Below are positions 32,000 to 41,067 of a stretch of 64,000 nucleotides of DNA, in pieces (the stretch's first letter is position 1; every line of letters begins with the position of its first letter). Below the pieces are notes generated by a model. The model saw only the letters and a program-made list of their open reading frames with translations, was not told the DNA's origin and searched no databases. Origin of the DNA: Micromonospora endolithica (GTDB lineage: Bacteria; Actinomycetota; Actinomycetes; Mycobacteriales; Micromonosporaceae). The position numbers and the translations under genes were made by a program. Location of the stretch: NCBI RefSeq assembly GCF_003626595.1, contig NZ_RBAK01000010.1, positions 1 to 64,000 on the forward strand. The letters are read 5' to 3'.

Positions 32000-32224
32000 A
32001 TGAAGCCCAACATCCACCCGGAGTACGTGACCACCGACGTCACCTGCTCCTGCGGCAACACCTTCACGACCCGCAGCACCGCCAAGGGCGGCTCGATCCA
32101 CGTCGAGACCTGCAGCGCCTGCCACCCCTTCTACACCGGCAAGCAGCGCGTCCTGGACACCGCCGGCCGGGTCGCCAAGTTCCAGCAGAAGTACGCCAAG
32201 GTTCAGGCCAAGAAGGCCAAGTAA
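32000..32224 (+). CDS. rpmE: 50S ribosomal protein L31, zinc-binding form
   Basis: 74-aa ribosomal protein with the Cys-containing (C+) pattern: CSCGNTF (residues 14-20) and CSACHPFYTG, giving four zinc ligands. The Lys-rich tail (KYAKVQAKKAK) is typical. ATG 32000 follows GAAAGGACCGAGGCGAC. Zinc-free paralogues of L31 are often under Zur control; this C+ copy is the housekeeping type. It is followed by a strong hairpin and then prfA, a conserved actinobacterial order. The 230 bp upstream have no gene and should hold the promoter. Confidence 0.97.
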   Translation: MKPNIHPEYVTTDVTCSCGNTFTTRSTAKGGSIHVETCSACHPFYTGKQRVLDTAGRVAKFQQKYAKVQAKKAK

Positions 32225-32234
32225 CTCCTCGTTC

Positions 32235-32271
32235 GGCGCCCGCGTCCGGTTTCGCACCGGACGCGGGCGCC
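32235..32271 (+). terminator. Hairpin between rpmE and prfA
   Basis: Perfect 15-bp stem GGCGCCCGCGTCCGG and complement with loop TTTCGCA, 10 nt after the rpmE stop. It probably limits read-through so that ribosomal protein and release factor are made at different levels. Confidence 0.85.
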
Positions 32272-32356
32272 GTCCGCGTTCTGCCCCCGGCCGGCCCGGT
32301 GCCCGCCGGGCCGCGGCCCGTCCGCCCGTCCCGCGCCGTCGAAGGAGCCCCGCAGC

Positions 32357-33445
32357 ATGAGCAGCGAGCGTCTGTCCGCCCTCCTCGACGAGTACGCCGA
32401 GTTGGAGAAGCGGCTGGCGGACCCGGCGATCCACGCCGACCAGAACACCGCCCGCCGGGTCGGTCGGCGGTACGCCGAACTGGTGCCCCTGTTCAAGGCG
32501 GCCGGCGAGCTGGAACAGGCCCGCGCCGACCTGGCCGCGGCCCGGGAACTGGTGGCCGAGGACCCGTCGTTCGCCGCCGAGGCGGAGTCGATCGCGGTGT
32601 CCCTGCCGGCGCTGGAGGAGCGGCTGGCCGAGCTGCTCATCCCGCGGGACCCGCACGACGCCAAGGACGTCATCGTCGAGATCAAGGCCGGTGAGGGCGG
32701 CGAGGAGTCCGCCCTGTTCGCCGGCGACCTGCTGCGCATGTACACCCGGTACGCGGAACGCCGCGGCTGGCTCACCGAGGTGATCGACGCGCAGGACTCC
32801 GACCTCGGCGGGGTCAAGGACGTCTCCCTGGCGATCAAGACCAAGGGCGTGCCGGAGGGCGGCAACGGGGTGTGGTCCCGGCTCAAGTGGGAGGGCGGCG
32901 TGCACCGGGTGCAGCGCGTCCCGGTCACCGAGTCGCAGGGACGCATCCACACCAGTGCCGCCGGCGTGCTGGTGCTGCCCGAGGCGGAGGACGTCGACGT
33001 CACCATCGACCCGAACGAGCTGCGGATCGACGTGTTCCGCTCGTCCGGGCCGGGTGGGCAGTCGGTGAACACCACCGACTCGGCGGTGCGGATCACCCAT
33101 GTGCCGACCGGCATCGTGGTGTCCTGCCAGAACGAGAAGTCCCAGCTCCAGAACCGGGAGCAGGCGATGCGGATCCTGCGGGCCCGGCTGCTGGCGGCGG
33201 CGCAGGAGGAGGCCGACGCGGCCGCCTCGGACGCCCGCAAGGCACAGGTGCGTACGGTGGACCGTTCGGAGCGGATCCGCACCTACAACTTCCCGCAGAA
33301 CCGGATCACCGACCACCGGATCGGCTACACCGCGTACAACCTCGATCTTGCCCTGGGCGGTGACCTGGACGGCGTGCTGGACGCCCTCGCCGAGGCCGAC
33401 CGCGCGGCCCGGCTGAGCGGCGCCCCCGACCTGACCCGCCGCTGA
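32357..33445 (+). CDS. prfA: Peptide chain release factor 1
   Basis: 362-aa release factor for UAA and UAG codons. The codon-recognition tripeptide is PVT in RVQRVPVTESQGRIHTSA, the RF1 (not RF2) form. The peptidyl-transferase motif GGQ is in SGPGGQSVNTTDSAVR near residue 235, where the Gln is the target of PrmC methylation. A coiled-coil-like N-terminal domain comes first. GAAGGAG lies 10 nt before ATG 32357. prmC, its modifying enzyme, lies downstream past an oppositely oriented diguanylate cyclase gene. Confidence 0.97.
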   Translation: MSSERLSALLDEYAELEKRLADPAIHADQNTARRVGRRYAELVPLFKAAGELEQARADLAAARELVAEDPSFAAEAESIAVSLPALEERLAELLIPRDPHDAKDVIVEIKAGEGGEESALFAGDLLRMYTRYAERRGWLTEVIDAQDSDLGGVKDVSLAIKTKGVPEGGNGVWSRLKWEGGVHRVQRVPVTESQGRIHTSAAGVLVLPEAEDVDVTIDPNELRIDVFRSSGPGGQSVNTTDSAVRITHVPTGIVVSCQNEKSQLQNREQAMRILRARLLAAAQEEADAAASDARKAQVRTVDRSERIRTYNFPQNRITDHRIGYTAYNLDLALGGDLDGVLDALAEADRAARLSGAPDLTRR

Positions 33446-33455
33446 CGGCTGCCCG

Positions 33456-35006
33456 TCAGGAGGCGCGGGGGCGGGTCTTGGCGCGGAGCATCTCCCGGTC
33501 GGCCGCCTCGAAGGCGATGCCGAGCGCGTCACGCAGGTCCGGACCGCCGCCGCCGACCTCGGCGAAGCCGATGCTCACCCCGACCGGGGTGCCGGGGACC
33601 AGCGACTCCCAGTCCTCGGTGCGGATCGCCGCGTCGATCCGGCGGGCCACCTCGCCCGCCTCGATCATGCCGGCGTCGGAGAGGACCACCACGAACTCGT
33701 CCCCGCCGTAGCGGGCGACGAAGTCGCCGCGCCGCATCACCCGGTTGATCACTCCGGCCACGCGTTGCAGGACCAGGTCGCCGGAGTGGTGCCCGTGCCG
33801 GGTGTTCACCGCCTTGAAGCCGTCCAGGTCGCAGACGCCGATCACCACCCGCTCGCCCCGGGCCACCACGGCGGCGATGTAGCGCTCCAGCCGGCGCCGG
33901 TTGGGCAGGCCGGTGAGGGGGTCGGTCAGCGCCTCGCCCTCGAACCGGACCGCCTCGCGGCGCATCTCCTCGTGGTCGATCCGGGCCGCGATGCCGTCGA
34001 TGTAGACGTCCCGGAGCCGGTCGTTGCGCTGCGCCGCCAGCCGGAACGCCAGCCGGTCGACGCGGTGGGCCGCCGCGTGGTCGCCGGCCCGGGCGAGGGC
34101 GACGCTGCGCAGCCGGGCCGGCTCGGCCGCGCCGAGCGTCTCCTGGGACACCTGCACGGTGTCCAGCCGGGTGACCGCCTCGATCGGCCGTCCCTCGGCG
34201 ATGGCCAGGCACACCTGACCGAGCTGGCGCATGTCCCGGGCGCGGACGCTGTCGCCGCCGTGCGAGAGCAGCCGGGCCGGTGCGGCGTCCGTGCCGACCT
34301 CCAGGCGGTCGCCGAGGGCGACCCGGCGGGCGGCGGCGTAGCCGTACGCGGCGAGGCTGCTCGGTCGCATCCGGGCGGTGCGTCCGGTGGTCAGGAACCG
34401 GTCGAGGTCGGAGGCGACGTCGCGCAGCACCCGCAGGCAGCCATCGGTGTCGCCGGCGTGGTCCAGCGCGACGGCGTTGCGCAGCCGGATGCCGGGCGCG
34501 GCGAAGGTCTCCTCCGGGATGTCGGCGGCCAGGCCCAGCTGCCGGGCGCGTTCGATGGCGCCGAGGGCATAGCCGTGGAAGCCCAGGTAGGAGTAGGCCA
34601 TCGCCAGGTCGTGCCAGCCCCACGCGGTGTCCCGGTCCGGGTCCTCCACGGCGCCGAGCGCGCGGGCGGCCCGCACCAGGTGGGTGACGCACCGGTCCAG
34701 GGCGCCCTGGTGGTGCGCGGCGAGCGCGGCGAGCGCGTTGAGGTGGCCGTGCAGGTAGGGCTCGGCGAGGTCACGGACCGCCGCCGACGCGTCCTCGATG
34801 GCCCGGGTGTACTCCGCCGTGCGGCCCAGGTTGAGCAGGGCGCACAGGCGCTGCACCAGCGCGTCGGCCCGGGCGTACGGGTCGGTGGTGGTGCGCAGGA
34901 CGGTGTCCAGGATCGCGGACGCCTCGGCGGAGCGGCTGGACTCCTGGAGGTCCCGCGCCCGGATGAGGGCGTCAACCTGGTCGGTGACCCGGTCGAGCCA
35001 GCCCAC
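33456..35006 (-). CDS. Diguanylate cyclase (GGDEF) with helical sensory N-terminus
   Basis: 516-aa protein predicted to make cyclic di-GMP from two GTP. The first 330 residues form TPR-like helical repeats (AEASAILDTVLRTTTDPYAR, AWGWHDLAMAYSYLGFHGYA) without membrane segments, so it is cytoplasmic. The GGDEF domain (about 355-510) has LTDPLTGLPNRRRLERYI, CDLDGFKAVN and an intact GGDEF at residues 434-438. An RxxD inhibitory site (RRGD, 425-428) lies exactly five residues upstream, so product feedback is likely. GTG 35006 follows AGGAGGT. The gene sits backwards between prfA and prmC, an insertion into an otherwise conserved order. Confidence 0.9.
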   Translation of the reverse strand: MGWLDRVTDQVDALIRARDLQESSRSAEASAILDTVLRTTTDPYARADALVQRLCALLNLGRTAEYTRAIEDASAAVRDLAEPYLHGHLNALAALAAHHQGALDRCVTHLVRAARALGAVEDPDRDTAWGWHDLAMAYSYLGFHGYALGAIERARQLGLAADIPEETFAAPGIRLRNAVALDHAGDTDGCLRVLRDVASDLDRFLTTGRTARMRPSSLAAYGYAAARRVALGDRLEVGTDAAPARLLSHGGDSVRARDMRQLGQVCLAIAEGRPIEAVTRLDTVQVSQETLGAAEPARLRSVALARAGDHAAAHRVDRLAFRLAAQRNDRLRDVYIDGIAARIDHEEMRREAVRFEGEALTDPLTGLPNRRRLERYIAAVVARGERVVIGVCDLDGFKAVNTRHGHHSGDLVLQRVAGVINRVMRRGDFVARYGGDEFVVVLSDAGMIEAGEVARRIDAAIRTEDWESLVPGTPVGVSIGFAEVGGGGPDLRDALGIAFEAADREMLRAKTRPRAS

Positions 35007-35080
35007 CCGTTACCTCCTGTCGGTGTGCGCCCGACCGCATCCACTCGTGCTGTGCGTGGCGACGCTTGCATGATTATGGC

Positions 35081-36028
35081 GTGACCACCGTGCCGCAACA
35101 CCCGTCCGAAGGGACGAGACGCGAAAAAGCCTCCATGTCGGTGACCCGGGCGGCCCGGGTGCTCGCCGCCGCCGGAGTCGAGGCGGCCCGGGTCGAGGCG
35201 GAGTTGCTGGCCGCGTACGTGCTGGGGGTGTCCCGGGGGCGGCTGGCCCTGGCCGACGGCCTCACCGACGGGCAGCGCGAACGGTTCGACGCGCTCGTCG
35301 CGCGCCGGGCGGGACGCGAGCCGTTGCAGCACCTCACCGGCAGTGCCGGGTTCCGGCACCTGGACCTGGCGGTCGGGCCGGGCGTCTTCGTCCCGCGACC
35401 GGAGACCGAACTGCTCGTCGGCTGGGGGATCACCCGGGCGGCCGGGACGGCGGAGCCGCTGGTGGTCGACCTGTGCAGCGGTTCCGGGGCGATCGCCCTG
35501 GCGGTGGCGCAGGAGGTGCCGGACGCCCGGGTGGTCGCGGTGGAGCGGTCGCCGGCCGCGCTGCGGTGGCTGCGGCGCAACGCGGCGGCCCGGGCGGCGG
35601 CGGGGGACCGACCGATCGAGGTGGTGGCGGCGGACGCCACCGCGCCGGACCTGCTCGCCGACCTGGCCGGTCGGGTCGACGTGCTGCTGTGCAACCCGCC
35701 GTACGTGCCGGACGCCGTGGCCGTACCCCCGGAGGTGGCCGGTCACGACCCGGCCGACGCGGTCTTCGGCGGCGCGGACGGCCTGGCGGTGATCCGGCCG
35801 GTGCTCGCGCGGGCGGCGGAGCTGCTGCGCCCCGGCGGAGCGCTGGGCGTCGAGCACGACGACACGCACGGCGCGGCGGTGCCCGCGCTGCTCGCGGCCG
35901 ACGGCCGGTACGTCGAGGTCACCGCCCATCCGGACCTGGCCGGGCGGCCCCGGTTCGCCACCGCGTGCCGCCGCGACGACGGCCGGCACGCCATGGACGG
36001 CGCGGCGTGGCAGACTGGCTCCTCGTGA
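35081..36028 (+). CDS. prmC: Release factor glutamine methyltransferase PrmC
   Basis: Methylates the GGQ glutamine of release factors using SAM. The N-terminal helical domain (VTRAARVLAAAGVEAARVEA, ELLAAYVLGVSRGRLAL) is followed by the Rossmann methyltransferase with VVDLCSGSGAIALAVAQEVP and the catalytic NPPYVPDAV motif. The front also has QHLTGSAGFRHLDLAV and VFVPRPETELLV. The start is uncertain. GTG 35081 gives 315 aa; ATG 35135 gives 297 aa, closer to the usual length; neither has a clear ribosome site. The stop overlaps the start of the Sua5/YrdC gene (TGATG). Confidence 0.92.
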   Translation: MTTVPQHPSEGTRREKASMSVTRAARVLAAAGVEAARVEAELLAAYVLGVSRGRLALADGLTDGQRERFDALVARRAGREPLQHLTGSAGFRHLDLAVGPGVFVPRPETELLVGWGITRAAGTAEPLVVDLCSGSGAIALAVAQEVPDARVVAVERSPAALRWLRRNAAARAAAGDRPIEVVAADATAPDLLADLAGRVDVLLCNPPYVPDAVAVPPEVAGHDPADAVFGGADGLAVIRPVLARAAELLRPGGALGVEHDDTHGAAVPALLAADGRYVEVTAHPDLAGRPRFATACRRDDGRHAMDGAAWQTGSS

Positions 36029-36672
36029 TGCTCTACGACTGTCGGTCGCCGGCCGACCGGGACCGCGGCATCGCCGCGGCCATCGAGGCGGTCCGCAACG
36101 GCGAGCTGGTGGTCCTGCCGACGGACACGGTCTACGGAATCGGCGCGGACGCGTTCACGCCCTACGCGGTCAAGGCGCTGCTCGACGCCAAGGGGGGCCG
36201 GGCGGCCCCGCCGCCGGTGCTGATCGGTTCCCGGCACACGCTCGACGGCCTGGTGTTCACTCTGCCCCGGTCGGCGCGGGACCTGGTCGAGGCGTTCTGG
36301 CCGGGCGCGCTGACCATCATCGTCGAGCACTCGCCCAGCCTGCGCTGGGACCTGGGGGACACCAACGGCACGGTGGCGGTACGCATGCCGCTGCACCCGG
36401 TGGCGCTGGAGGTGCTGCGGGAGACCGGGCCGATGGCGGTCGCCTCGGCCAACAAGGTCGGTCAGGCGGCGGCGGTCACCGCCGAGGAGGCCCGCGACCA
36501 GTTGGCCTACTCGGTGCGGGCGTACCTGGAGGCCGGCCCGGCCGCCGATCCGGTGCCGAGCACGATCGTGGACCTGACCGGCGAGGTGCCGCAGTTGCTG
36601 CGGCCCGGCGCGATCCCGATCGAGAAGCTGCGTGACGTGGTGCCGGACATCGTCGACGCCAGGGCGGCCTGA
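36028..36672 (+). CDS. L-threonylcarbamoyladenylate synthase (Sua5/YrdC/YwlC)
   Basis: 214 aa. It makes threonylcarbamoyl-AMP from threonine, bicarbonate and ATP, the first step of t6A37 modification in ANN-decoding tRNAs. The YrdC domain spans the protein: LVVLPTDTVYGIGADAF, VKALLDAKGG, FWPGALTIIVEHS, GTVAVRMPLHPVALEVLRET and GPMAVASANKVGQ. PSTIVDLTGEVPQLLRPGAI near the end is also characteristic. ATG 36028 overlaps the prmC stop by one base, so they are coupled. The phosphatase gene follows with no gap. There is no extra Sua5 C-terminal domain. Confidence 0.94.
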   Translation: MLYDCRSPADRDRGIAAAIEAVRNGELVVLPTDTVYGIGADAFTPYAVKALLDAKGGRAAPPPVLIGSRHTLDGLVFTLPRSARDLVEAFWPGALTIIVEHSPSLRWDLGDTNGTVAVRMPLHPVALEVLRETGPMAVASANKVGQAAAVTAEEARDQLAYSVRAYLEAGPAADPVPSTIVDLTGEVPQLLRPGAIPIEKLRDVVPDIVDARAA

Positions 36673-37284
36673 GTGCCTCCGTTCACGGTCCTGCACGTGT
36701 GCATGGGCAACATCTGCCGGTCCCCGATGGCCGAGCGGTTGCTCGCCCTGGCCGTGCGGGAGCGGCTGGCCCGGCGGGACGCCGACCCGGACCGCGTCGA
36801 CGAGCTGGTGCACAGCCACAGCGCCGGCACCGGCGGGTGGCACGCCGGTGAGGAGATGAACCCGCCGGCCGCCCGCCAGGTCACCACCCGGGGCGGCAGC
36901 GTGGCCGGCTTCGCCGCCCGCAAGCTCCGCTCGGACCACATCGACGCCGCCGACCTGGTGCTCACCGCGACCGCCGACCAGCAGGAGTACGTGGTGGCGC
37001 TGCGCCCGGACGCGGCGTCGCGCACCTTCGTGCTGGGGGAGTTCGGCCGGCTGCTGGGCGCCGTCGACGCGGCCGGCCTGCCACCGGCCGCGGCCACTCC
37101 GGAGGCGGTGTACGCCCGGGGAGTCGCCCTGGTGGAGGCGGCACACGCGGCCCGGCCGGGCACGTCGCCGCTGCCGACCGACGACCTGGACGACCCGTGG
37201 GGACGGGGCGACCAGTGCTTCAGCCGGGTGGCCGACGAGATCGAGGAGACCGTCCACCCGCTGGCGACCGCGCTGCTCCCGTAA
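36673..37284 (+). CDS. Low molecular weight protein-tyrosine phosphatase
   Basis: 203-aa phosphatase. The P-loop C-x5-R is CMGNICR in VLHVCMGNICRSPMAERLL (residues 6-24). The general-acid Asp is probably in the DDLDDPWGRG loop near residue 174. SAGTGGWHAGEEMNPPAARQ and FAARKLRSDHIDAADLVLTA are typical. It is longer than the 150-aa norm through an insert after the first third and a C-terminal addition. GTG 36673 begins directly after the stop of the preceding gene. Such enzymes often act on tyrosine kinases of polysaccharide synthesis, but none is seen here. Confidence 0.92.
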   Translation: MPPFTVLHVCMGNICRSPMAERLLALAVRERLARRDADPDRVDELVHSHSAGTGGWHAGEEMNPPAARQVTTRGGSVAGFAARKLRSDHIDAADLVLTATADQQEYVVALRPDAASRTFVLGEFGRLLGAVDAAGLPPAAATPEAVYARGVALVEAAHAARPGTSPLPTDDLDDPWGRGDQCFSRVADEIEETVHPLATALLP

Positions 37285-37347
37285 TCTGCCCGGTTCACCC
37301 CGTAGGTGCGAGTTTCCTGCGGGTTTGGGGGAAAGTCGCGGCAAAGG

Positions 37348-37363
37348 ATGGCCTTCGGGCCAT
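37348..37363 (+). terminator. Small UUCG hairpin before the PBP gene
   Basis: ATGGCC-TTCG-GGCCAT, a 6-bp stem with the stable UUCG tetraloop, 63 nt after the phosphatase stop and 37 nt before the PBP start. It may be a weak terminator or a leader structure of the PBP transcript. Confidence 0.45.
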
Positions 37364-37400
37364 TCTGAACGGGTCCTGAAGGCTCCTGCGGGGAGATCTG

Positions 37401-39509
37401 ATGACCCGGGCACTCGAGAAACTCATGACCGTGCTGATCGCCGGCGTACTCGCCGGTCTGGTGCTCGCGGCGGCGGCCCTCCCGGCCGCGCTGGTGTTCG
37501 GGATCGGGTTCTCGACGTTCGCCGCGCCCTACGCCGAACTGCCGAACTCGCTGCGTACGCCGCCGACGGCCCAGCGGTCCAACCTGTACGCCAACGACGG
37601 CACCACCCTGATCACCTCCTTCTACCAGGAGGACCGGGTGGACGTCGGCCTGGCCGAGGTGACGCCGGTGATGCAGCAGGCGATCATCGCCGCCGAGGAC
37701 GCCCGGTTCCGCGAGCACAGCGGGGTGGACGTGCGCGGCGTCATCCGCGCCTTCACCGTCAACCAGCGCGACGGCGCGACCCGACAGGGTGCCTCCACGC
37801 TGACCATGCAGTACGTACGCAACGTGCTCAGCAGCGATCCCCGGCTCACCGAGCGGCAGCGGCGCGCGGCCACCGAGATCTCCAAGGCGCGCAAGCTCCA
37901 GGAGATGCGGTACGCCCTGGCCGTGGAGCGGGAGCTGAGCAAGGACGAGATCCTGACCCGTTACCTCAACATCGCCTACTTCGGCGCCGGGGCGTACGGG
38001 GTGGCGGCGGCGAGCAAGCGGTACTTCTCCAAGGCCCCGGCGGACCTCACGCTGGCCGAGGCGACGCTGCTGGCCGGGCTGGTGCGCTCACCGGACACCG
38101 ACGACCCGATCAACGGGGACGCGGACAGTGCCCTGCGCCGCCGTGGGTACGTGCTGGACCGGATGGTCGAGCTGGGGCAGCTCCCGGCCGAGCAGGCCGA
38201 CCTGGCCCGGGTCGAACCGTTGAACCTGCGCCCCAGCGAGACGCCGAACGACTGCACGGCGGTGCCGGAGGGGCACAACGACTGGGGCTTCTTCTGCGAC
38301 TGGTTCACCCGCTGGTGGAACACCCAGCCGGCATTCGGCGCGACGGTCGACGAGCGCCAGCTCAGCCTGCGCCGGGGCGGTTACTCGATCGTCTCCTCGC
38401 TGGACCCGGCGGTGCAGCGGGCCACCACCGAGCAGGTCCGGCGGGTCTACGGCCCCGACGACCGGTACGCCGCCCCGACCGCGGTCGTCCAGCCGGGCAC
38501 CGGACGGGTGCTGGCGATGGCGGTGAACCGGAACTACGGCGTGGCGGGGAACCCGGTCGGTCAGAAGAACCACCCGAACACCGTCAACCAGCTGGTCGCC
38601 GGGGGCGGCGCGATCACCGGCTACCAGGCCGGTTCGACCTTCAAGCTCTTCACCATGCTGGCCGCGCTGGAGTCGGGGCTGCCGCTGCGGACGGAGTTCG
38701 ACGCGCCGGACCGGATCCTCACCCGCTACCCGGTCGACGGACCGACGAGTTGCGACGGCTACTGGTGCCCCCGCAACGCCAGCTCGTCGGTCGACGGCCG
38801 GCACTCCATGTGGACCGCGTTCGGGTTGTCGGTGAACACCTACTTCGCGTGGCTGACCGAGCGGGTCGGCGCGGACCGGGTGGTGGAGATGGCCGAGCGG
38901 CTGGGCATCGTGTTCCGGTCCGACGACGACGCCCGGCTGGCCCGGCACGGCGCCGCCAACTGGGGACCGTTCACCCTCGGGGTCTCGGCCACCACCCCGC
39001 TGGACGTGGCCAACGCGTACGCCACCGTCGCGGCGGAGGGCACCTGGTGCGCGCCGCGCCCGGTGATCTCGGTCACCGACGCCGCCGGTCGTCCGGTGGA
39101 CGCGGCGGCGCCGGACTGCCGTCAGGTGGTCGACCCGGACGTGGCGCGGGCGGCGGCGGACGCGGCGCGCTGCCCGGTCGGCGACCAGTCGATGTACCGG
39201 CAGTGTGCCGGGGGCACCGCGACCCGGCTGCACGGCCAGCTCGGCCGGCCGGTGGCCGGCAAGACCGGCAGCTCGGAGCGGTTCGAGACGGAGACCGTGG
39301 TCGCCTTCACGCCGCAGTTGGCGGTCGCCACCATGGCCGCCAACCCGGACGACCCACGGGATGCGGTGGGCCGGGCGGCGCAGACCCGGATGGTCACCGC
39401 GGTCGGGGAGGTGCTCGGCTTCGCGCTGCGCGACCAGCCGGTCCAGGACTTCGTGCCGCCCAGCGAGGCGACCGCCTTCGGGGTCACCGGAGCCCGCGCC
39501 GGCAACTAG
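37401..39509 (+). CDS. Class A penicillin-binding protein
   Basis: 702-aa bifunctional peptidoglycan synthase. There is one membrane helix (about residues 12-36). The transglycosylase domain GT51 (about 65-240) has the catalytic EDARFREHSGVD, then RQGASTLTMQYVRN. The transpeptidase domain (about 365-650) has the three penicillin-binding motifs: STFK near residue 411, SVN in FGLSVNTYFAW, and KTG in VAGKTGSS. The C-terminus is short, without PASTA domains or the Pro-rich tail seen in some PonA proteins. ATG 37401 follows GGGGAG. It is likely one of several class A PBPs. It is convergent with the SDR/DUF2867 gene. Confidence 0.95.
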   Translation: MTRALEKLMTVLIAGVLAGLVLAAAALPAALVFGIGFSTFAAPYAELPNSLRTPPTAQRSNLYANDGTTLITSFYQEDRVDVGLAEVTPVMQQAIIAAEDARFREHSGVDVRGVIRAFTVNQRDGATRQGASTLTMQYVRNVLSSDPRLTERQRRAATEISKARKLQEMRYALAVERELSKDEILTRYLNIAYFGAGAYGVAAASKRYFSKAPADLTLAEATLLAGLVRSPDTDDPINGDADSALRRRGYVLDRMVELGQLPAEQADLARVEPLNLRPSETPNDCTAVPEGHNDWGFFCDWFTRWWNTQPAFGATVDERQLSLRRGGYSIVSSLDPAVQRATTEQVRRVYGPDDRYAAPTAVVQPGTGRVLAMAVNRNYGVAGNPVGQKNHPNTVNQLVAGGGAITGYQAGSTFKLFTMLAALESGLPLRTEFDAPDRILTRYPVDGPTSCDGYWCPRNASSSVDGRHSMWTAFGLSVNTYFAWLTERVGADRVVEMAERLGIVFRSDDDARLARHGAANWGPFTLGVSATTPLDVANAYATVAAEGTWCAPRPVISVTDAAGRPVDAAAPDCRQVVDPDVARAAADAARCPVGDQSMYRQCAGGTATRLHGQLGRPVAGKTGSSERFETETVVAFTPQLAVATMAANPDDPRDAVGRAAQTRMVTAVGEVLGFALRDQPVQDFVPPSEATAFGVTGARAGN

Positions 39510-39544
39510 AACGGACGGGAGCCGCGAGCCGCGAGCCGCGGCGC

Positions 39545-41032
39545 TCAGCGGCGGGACGTGACGCCGAGCCGGTCGGTCTGCTCGGCGCCCCGGGCGATGT
39601 TGCGGGCCATCCCGCCGAAGACCACCGCGTGGAAGGGTGCCACCGCGCCCCAGTACGCGTGCCCGGCCAGCCCGCGCGGCAGGAACACCGCCCGCTGCTG
39701 GTAGCGGCTGCCACCGCCGTCGGTCGGGATCGCGCGCATCTCCAGCCAGGCCCGGCCGGGCAGCCGCATCTCCGCGCGCAGCCGCAGCAGCTCGCCGGGG
39801 ACGATCTCCTCCACCCGCCAGAAGTCCAGCGCCTCACCGACCTGGAGGTGGTGCGGGTCGCGCCGGCCCCGGCGCAGTCCCACGCCGCCGACCAGCCGGT
39901 CCAGCCACCCGCGGATCGACCAGGCGAGCGGGAACGAATACCAGCCGTGCTCCCCGCCGACCCCCTCGATCACCCGCCACAGGGCGTCCGGCGGCGCGGC
40001 CACGTCCCGCTCGCGGACGTCGGTGTACGCGGTGCCGCCGGACCACTCCGGGTCGCTGGGCAGCGGCTCGGCCGGTGCGTCCGGCCCGCTCGCGTTCGAC
40101 CAGCGGGTCTCCACCTCGGCGTCGCGTACCTTCGCCAGGGCCAGGGCGACCGCCTGGTCGAAGCCGGTCAGCCCGCCCGGCGGGTCCGGGACGTACCGGG
40201 CGATGTCGTGCTCGTGCGCGATCGCCTCGTGGATCAGGCTCTCCACCAGCGGGCGGGCGATGGCGTTCGGCACCGGGGTGATCAGCCCGACCCAGTGCGA
40301 GGAGAGCGACGGGGTCAACGGCCGGACCGGCACGATGATCCGGCGGCGCAGTCCGGCCACCGCCGCGTAGCGCTGCATCATGTCGAGGAAGGTGAGCACG
40401 TCCGGGCCGCCGATGTCGAACGCCCGGTTGACCTCGGCCGGCAGGTGCGCGCAGCCGGCCAGGTAGCGCAGCACGTCGCGGACCGCGATCGGCTGGATCC
40501 GGTTGCGTACCCAGCGCGGGGTGATCATCGCCGGCAGCCGCTCGGTGAGGTAGCGGAGCATCTCGAACGACGCCGAGCCGGATCCGATGATCACCGCGGC
40601 CCGCAGCACCGCCGTGGGCACGTCGCCGGCCAGCAGGATCCGCCCCACCTCGGCCCGGGACCGCAGGTGCGGGGAGGGGACCTCCCCGTCGTCGGTCGGC
40701 TCCGGCCCGCCCAGATAGACGATCCGGCGTACGCCGGCGGCCCGCGCCGCGGCCGCGAAGTTGGTGGCGGCCTCGCGGTCGGCGGCCTCGAAGCCCGCCT
40801 GCCCGAGCGAGTGCACCAGGTAGTAGGCGACGTCCACGCCCTGGAACGCGGCCGGCAGCGTCTCCGGCCGGCGCAGGTCGCCCTCGACGATCTCGGTCCG
40901 TGCCGCCCAGGGCACGTCCCGCAGTCGACCCGCCTTGCGGGCCAGGCAGCGCACCGTGTGGCCCTCGGCCAGCAGGCGGGGCGCGAGCCGGCCGCCGATG
41001 TATCCCGTCGCTCCGGTCACCAGGCATCTCAC
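39545..41032 (-). CDS. SDR-type NAD(P)-binding protein with DUF2867 domain
   Basis: 495-aa two-domain protein. The N-terminal half is an atypical short-chain dehydrogenase: MRCLVTGATGYIGGRLAPRL holds the nucleotide loop, and RPETLPAAFQGVDVAYYLVH follows. The C-terminal half (about 330-490) is a DUF2867 domain of the START-like fold (WRVIEGVGGEHGWYSFPLAW, FWRVEEIVPGELLRLRAEMR). This fusion is widespread in actinobacteria and its substrate is not known; a redox or lipid-related role is possible. GTG 41032 is 35 bp from the divergent ATP synthase gene at 41068, so the promoters overlap. Confidence 0.88.
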   Translation of the reverse strand: MRCLVTGATGYIGGRLAPRLLAEGHTVRCLARKAGRLRDVPWAARTEIVEGDLRRPETLPAAFQGVDVAYYLVHSLGQAGFEAADREAATNFAAAARAAGVRRIVYLGGPEPTDDGEVPSPHLRSRAEVGRILLAGDVPTAVLRAAVIIGSGSASFEMLRYLTERLPAMITPRWVRNRIQPIAVRDVLRYLAGCAHLPAEVNRAFDIGGPDVLTFLDMMQRYAAVAGLRRRIIVPVRPLTPSLSSHWVGLITPVPNAIARPLVESLIHEAIAHEHDIARYVPDPPGGLTGFDQAVALALAKVRDAEVETRWSNASGPDAPAEPLPSDPEWSGGTAYTDVRERDVAAPPDALWRVIEGVGGEHGWYSFPLAWSIRGWLDRLVGGVGLRRGRRDPHHLQVGEALDFWRVEEIVPGELLRLRAEMRLPGRAWLEMRAIPTDGGGSRYQQRAVFLPRGLAGHAYWGAVAPFHAVVFGGMARNIARGAEQTDRLGVTSRR

Positions 41033-41053
41033 GGTCTCCAGTGTGCGGCCCCC

Positions 41054-41067
41054 TAGACTCTGGCGCT
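41054..41067 (+). promoter_or_regulatory. Promoter of the ATP synthase cluster, leaderless type
   Basis: TAGACT (41054-41059) lies 8 nt before GTG 41068. On the opposite strand the same TAG forms part of a possible promoter for the SDR gene (TAGGGG). There is no Shine-Dalgarno site. Confidence 0.55.
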